A stretch of 14,498 nucleotides of DNA from Candidatus Falkowiibacteriota bacterium (lineage in GTDB: Bacteria; Patescibacteriota; Patescibacteriia; JACRDY01): contig JACRDY010000025.1 of NCBI GenBank assembly GCA_016218485.1, positions 1-14,498 on the forward strand, in the 5' to 3' direction. Each line of letters starts with the position of its first letter. Within the stretch, counting starts at the first letter, position 1. A program made the position numbers and the translations under genes. Positions 13,117 to 14,498 of this stretch are shown piece after piece. The notes under the pieces are model-generated. The model worked only from the letters and a program-made list of their open reading frames with translations. It was not told the DNA's origin and did no database searches.

Positions 13117-13556
13117 TAGTCATGACGAAACAAATCAGCCGGCGTTGGCTAAGGGCAATGCGGAATTTTATCGTCCAAGCAATCTACAGCGACACCAGAG
13201 CTTGTGCTCGGACGTTCCCGAAAATTCCTCAAAGTACCAAAACCAACAATGGCTGGTACCTAAACCAGTTCGGACGCCGGGCAGCAGACCTCCTCTACGT
13301 AGTAGCCTGATTCCACTACGTGGCCTGTGCGTAACAAAACGCTGCCCGACGTCCGATCAACATATTCAGAAAACGCGGAGACCGATGCCTTAAGAAAACA
13401 GAGACGCCAACCTTCTGTCCCGAACCGTCCCAAGCAGTTCGGCATGAGCCGGCCACCCACCTGGCCAGAACAGATAAACGCGCGCTAGTTTCCGGCTTCG
13501 GTCTTCGCGACCTTTTCCCCTCGCAGAGGCTTGGCAACGAGCCTCTTTCTTTTTTT
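13116..13556 (+). ncRNA. Unidentified structured RNA, about 440 nt
   Basis: The stretch between a clear promoter and a clear terminator folds into many helices. 13162-13169/13221-13228 is a perfect 8 bp, continued by 13172-13176/13210-13214 and an inner AGC(G)ACA/TGTGCT hairpin. 13271-13285/13341-13355 pairs 14 of 15 and encloses 13295-13305/13313-13323 (10 of 11). 13374-13385/13498-13509 pairs 12 with one G-U and encloses hairpins at 13398-13418, 13420-13442 and 13451-13466. Signatures of RNase P RNA, tmRNA, SRP RNA or 6S RNA were looked for by eye and not found. A 62-codon ORF (13122-13310) with a weak AGGA before it overlaps; helices crossing it argue for RNA, but a small peptide is not excluded. 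Confidence 0.72.
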
Positions 13557-13560
13557 CTTT
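13525..13560 (+). terminator. Intrinsic terminator of the structured RNA
   Basis: Perfect 7-bp stem AGAGGCT/AGCCTCT around an 8-nt loop, followed by TTCTTTTTTTCTTT. Confidence 0.92.
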
Positions 13561-13628
13561 AAAATTAAACAATTTTGACGAAAATATAACTTCGTTTTGT
13601 AATGAAAGTTATCCCCAGAAACCCAGTA

Positions 13629-13663
13629 TTGCGCTATTTTGAGAAGCCTGTACAATTAAAACA
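13629..13663 (+). promoter_or_regulatory. Probable promoter of the secreted protein gene
   Basis: TTGCGC (13629-13634), 16-bp spacer, TACAAT (13651-13656). Transcription would begin near 13663. Confidence 0.6.
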
Positions 13664-13844
13664 ATAGGTTATTTTCGTTCTAGCTCACAACCCTGTGAAA
13701 ACCTTGCCTGGAGGACAAGGCTACTAACAATCTGGAGCGGAATAACGCTACGGAAATCGAACAATCTGCAGACTGTTCCTGTCCTGGTTCCTTTGTGCGG
13801 GGTTCCCCCGCACGACACTCCACAGCTCAATGGAGGCAAGAAAC
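13664..13844 (+). promoter_or_regulatory. Long structured 5' leader
   Basis: About 180 nt without an ORF. It contains CCTTG/CAAGG (about 13701-13720), a perfect 8-bp GTGCGGGG-TTC-CCCCGCAC hairpin (13796-13814), and CTCCA (13818-13822), which can pair with TGGAG (13831-13835) of the SD. The last pairing could hide the ribosome binding site. Confidence 0.55.
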
Positions 13845-14303
13845 ATGCGGCTCAAAACGGTTCTCATGACCATGATTCTCGCGGCTCTGGTTGCGTTCGC
13901 CACCGCCGCCGCCTTCGCCGATCAGCCGATCGTCAAGAATGCCAATCCGGTCACCACGACCACGGAGGTCGCCAGCGCCATCACCGAGAAGGCCACGGCG
14001 AAGACCACCGAGGAAGCCATCGTCGCGAGCGTCGTACAGACGTCGGACGGTACCTATGACGTGACCGTGAACGGCGAGAAGAAGACGGTGACGATCGCGA
14101 GGAACGCGAACAACACCAGCTACGTCGTCGCGATTCTGAGCCCGGATGGCACGAAGACGAACTACGTCGTCTCTGCCGGCTCCAACGACGTCACGCAGGC
14201 GAAGAATGCGATCCCGATGCAGGCCACGGCCCCGCCTCAGAATATCACGGCGAAGACCGACGGCACCTACGCCACGATCCCGGCGTCCGAGAAGACCAAC
14301 TGA
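13845..14303 (+). CDS. Small secreted hypothetical protein (152 aa)
   Basis: A 152-residue protein with a clear signal peptide: MRLK, a hydrophobic core (about 6-23), and a likely signal peptidase I site AFA-DQ after residue 25. The mature part of about 127 residues is rich in Thr, Ala, Val and Asn, has no cysteine, and looks beta-rich in the middle (GTYDVTVNGEKKTVTIAR at 69-86, then NTSYVVAILSPDGTKTNYVV). DGTY occurs twice (68-71 and 139-142). No family recognised. GGAGG at 13832-13836, eight bases before the ATG, fixes the start; an ATG at 13830 lies before the SD and is rejected. Codons favour G and C in third position strongly (GCC, ACG, GTC), more than the core genes appear to. It has its own promoter, leader and terminator. 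Confidence 0.82.
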   Translation: MRLKTVLMTMILAALVAFATAAAFADQPIVKNANPVTTTTEVASAITEKATAKTTEEAIVASVVQTSDGTYDVTVNGEKKTVTIARNANNTSYVVAILSPDGTKTNYVVSAGSNDVTQAKNAIPMQATAPPQNITAKTDGTYATIPASEKTN

Positions 14304-14414
14304 CCAACCAGGCCGCCCCCACCCACGGTGGAGGGCACAACGAATCGAAACTCTCTCAGAGCTTTGAATTACGAAACTCTTTTTCGCCCTCTGCCACAAC
14401 CAAACCAAAGACAG

Positions 14415-14446
14415 CTCACTTAAGGTGAGGTTTTTTGTTTTTAGTC
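14415..14446 (+). terminator. Intrinsic terminator of the secreted protein gene
   Basis: Stem CTCAC/GTGAG (14415-14419 with 14425-14429) followed by GTTTTTTGTTTTTAG, about 110 nt after the stop. The 3' region between (14304-14414) holds no ORF; 14447-14498 holds nothing recognised. Confidence 0.85.
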
Positions 14447-14498
14447 AGTTGTCACACGGTTGAAACGTCTGTTAGAGAAGATTTTTGTCTTTGGATTA

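Noticed and set aside
13122..13310. 62-codon ORF in the structured RNA unit (MTKQISRRWLRAM...)
   Set aside because: It has only a weak AGGA before its ATG, no recognisable domain, and is crossed by long RNA helices that also continue beyond its stop. Kept only as an alternative reading of the unit.
13260..13572. Minus-strand ORFs across the structured RNA
   Set aside because: No start signals, no domains; they overlap each other and the plus-strand terminator and are explained by the helices' complementarity.
12846..13710. Shared 12-mer ACCTTGCCTGGA at 12846-12857 and 13699-13710
   Set aside because: A 12-nt match is expected by chance in a window of this size.
13827..14408. 193-codon minus-strand ORF opposite the secreted protein gene
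   Set aside because: An Arg/Gly-rich frame caused by the GC-rich third positions of the real gene; the plus-strand gene has promoter, SD, signal peptide and terminator.

Overview
The window looks like a piece of a small-genome bacterium of the Patescibacteria (Candidate Phyla Radiation) type. This is inferred from gene style: compact core genes (SecA, SecD, SecF, MurB, MurC, short HPF, a 54-residue L33) with unusual domain insertions, mostly no Shine-Dalgarno (SD) sequence before core genes, and AT-rich intergenic fold-back repeats. The genetic code appears standard: UGA ends several genes and the Trp tRNA reads UGG. No 16S or phylogenetic marker comparison was possible.

Layout. 1-99 is the cut N-terminus of a probable transposase. 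169-675 is a P-loop nucleotide kinase-like gene. 798-1456 is a promoter-led cluster tRNA-Thr / rpmG / tRNA-Trp on the minus strand. 1477-4293 is the secD-secF operon with its own promoter and terminator; SecD carries a parvulin-type prolyl isomerase insert. 4585-5351 is a two-gene operon of small zinc-ribbon proteins with strong SD sequences and a strong terminator. 5600-6360 is a plus-strand GxxExxY (PD-(D/E)XK-like) gene, frameshifted at a T7 run and flanked by CTGTG-rich repeats. 6443-12720 is a minus-strand core block: murC (with an inserted Nudix domain), murB, hpf and secA. 12822-12908 is a relic of a murB 5' end. 13082-13560 is a promoter-to-terminator unit whose transcript folds into long helices and looks like an unidentified structured RNA. 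13629-14445 is a promoter, structured leader, small secreted protein gene and terminator.

How it fits together. SecA, SecD and SecF are parts of one export machine, and the SecD isomerase insert would sit on the outer face where exported chains emerge. MurC and MurB act in cytoplasmic peptidoglycan precursor synthesis. HPF inactivates ribosomes in slow growth. The accessory items (zinc-ribbon pair, secreted protein, RNA unit, GxxExxY module) differ from the core in start signals or in their repeats.

Between core genes nearly every gap contains its own inverted repeat, often perfect over 15-34 bp and different in sequence from gap to gap. The strongest candidates for something undescribed are the MurC-Nudix chimera, the apparently permuted parvulin domain in SecD, the ~440-nt RNA, and the fold-back repeats.
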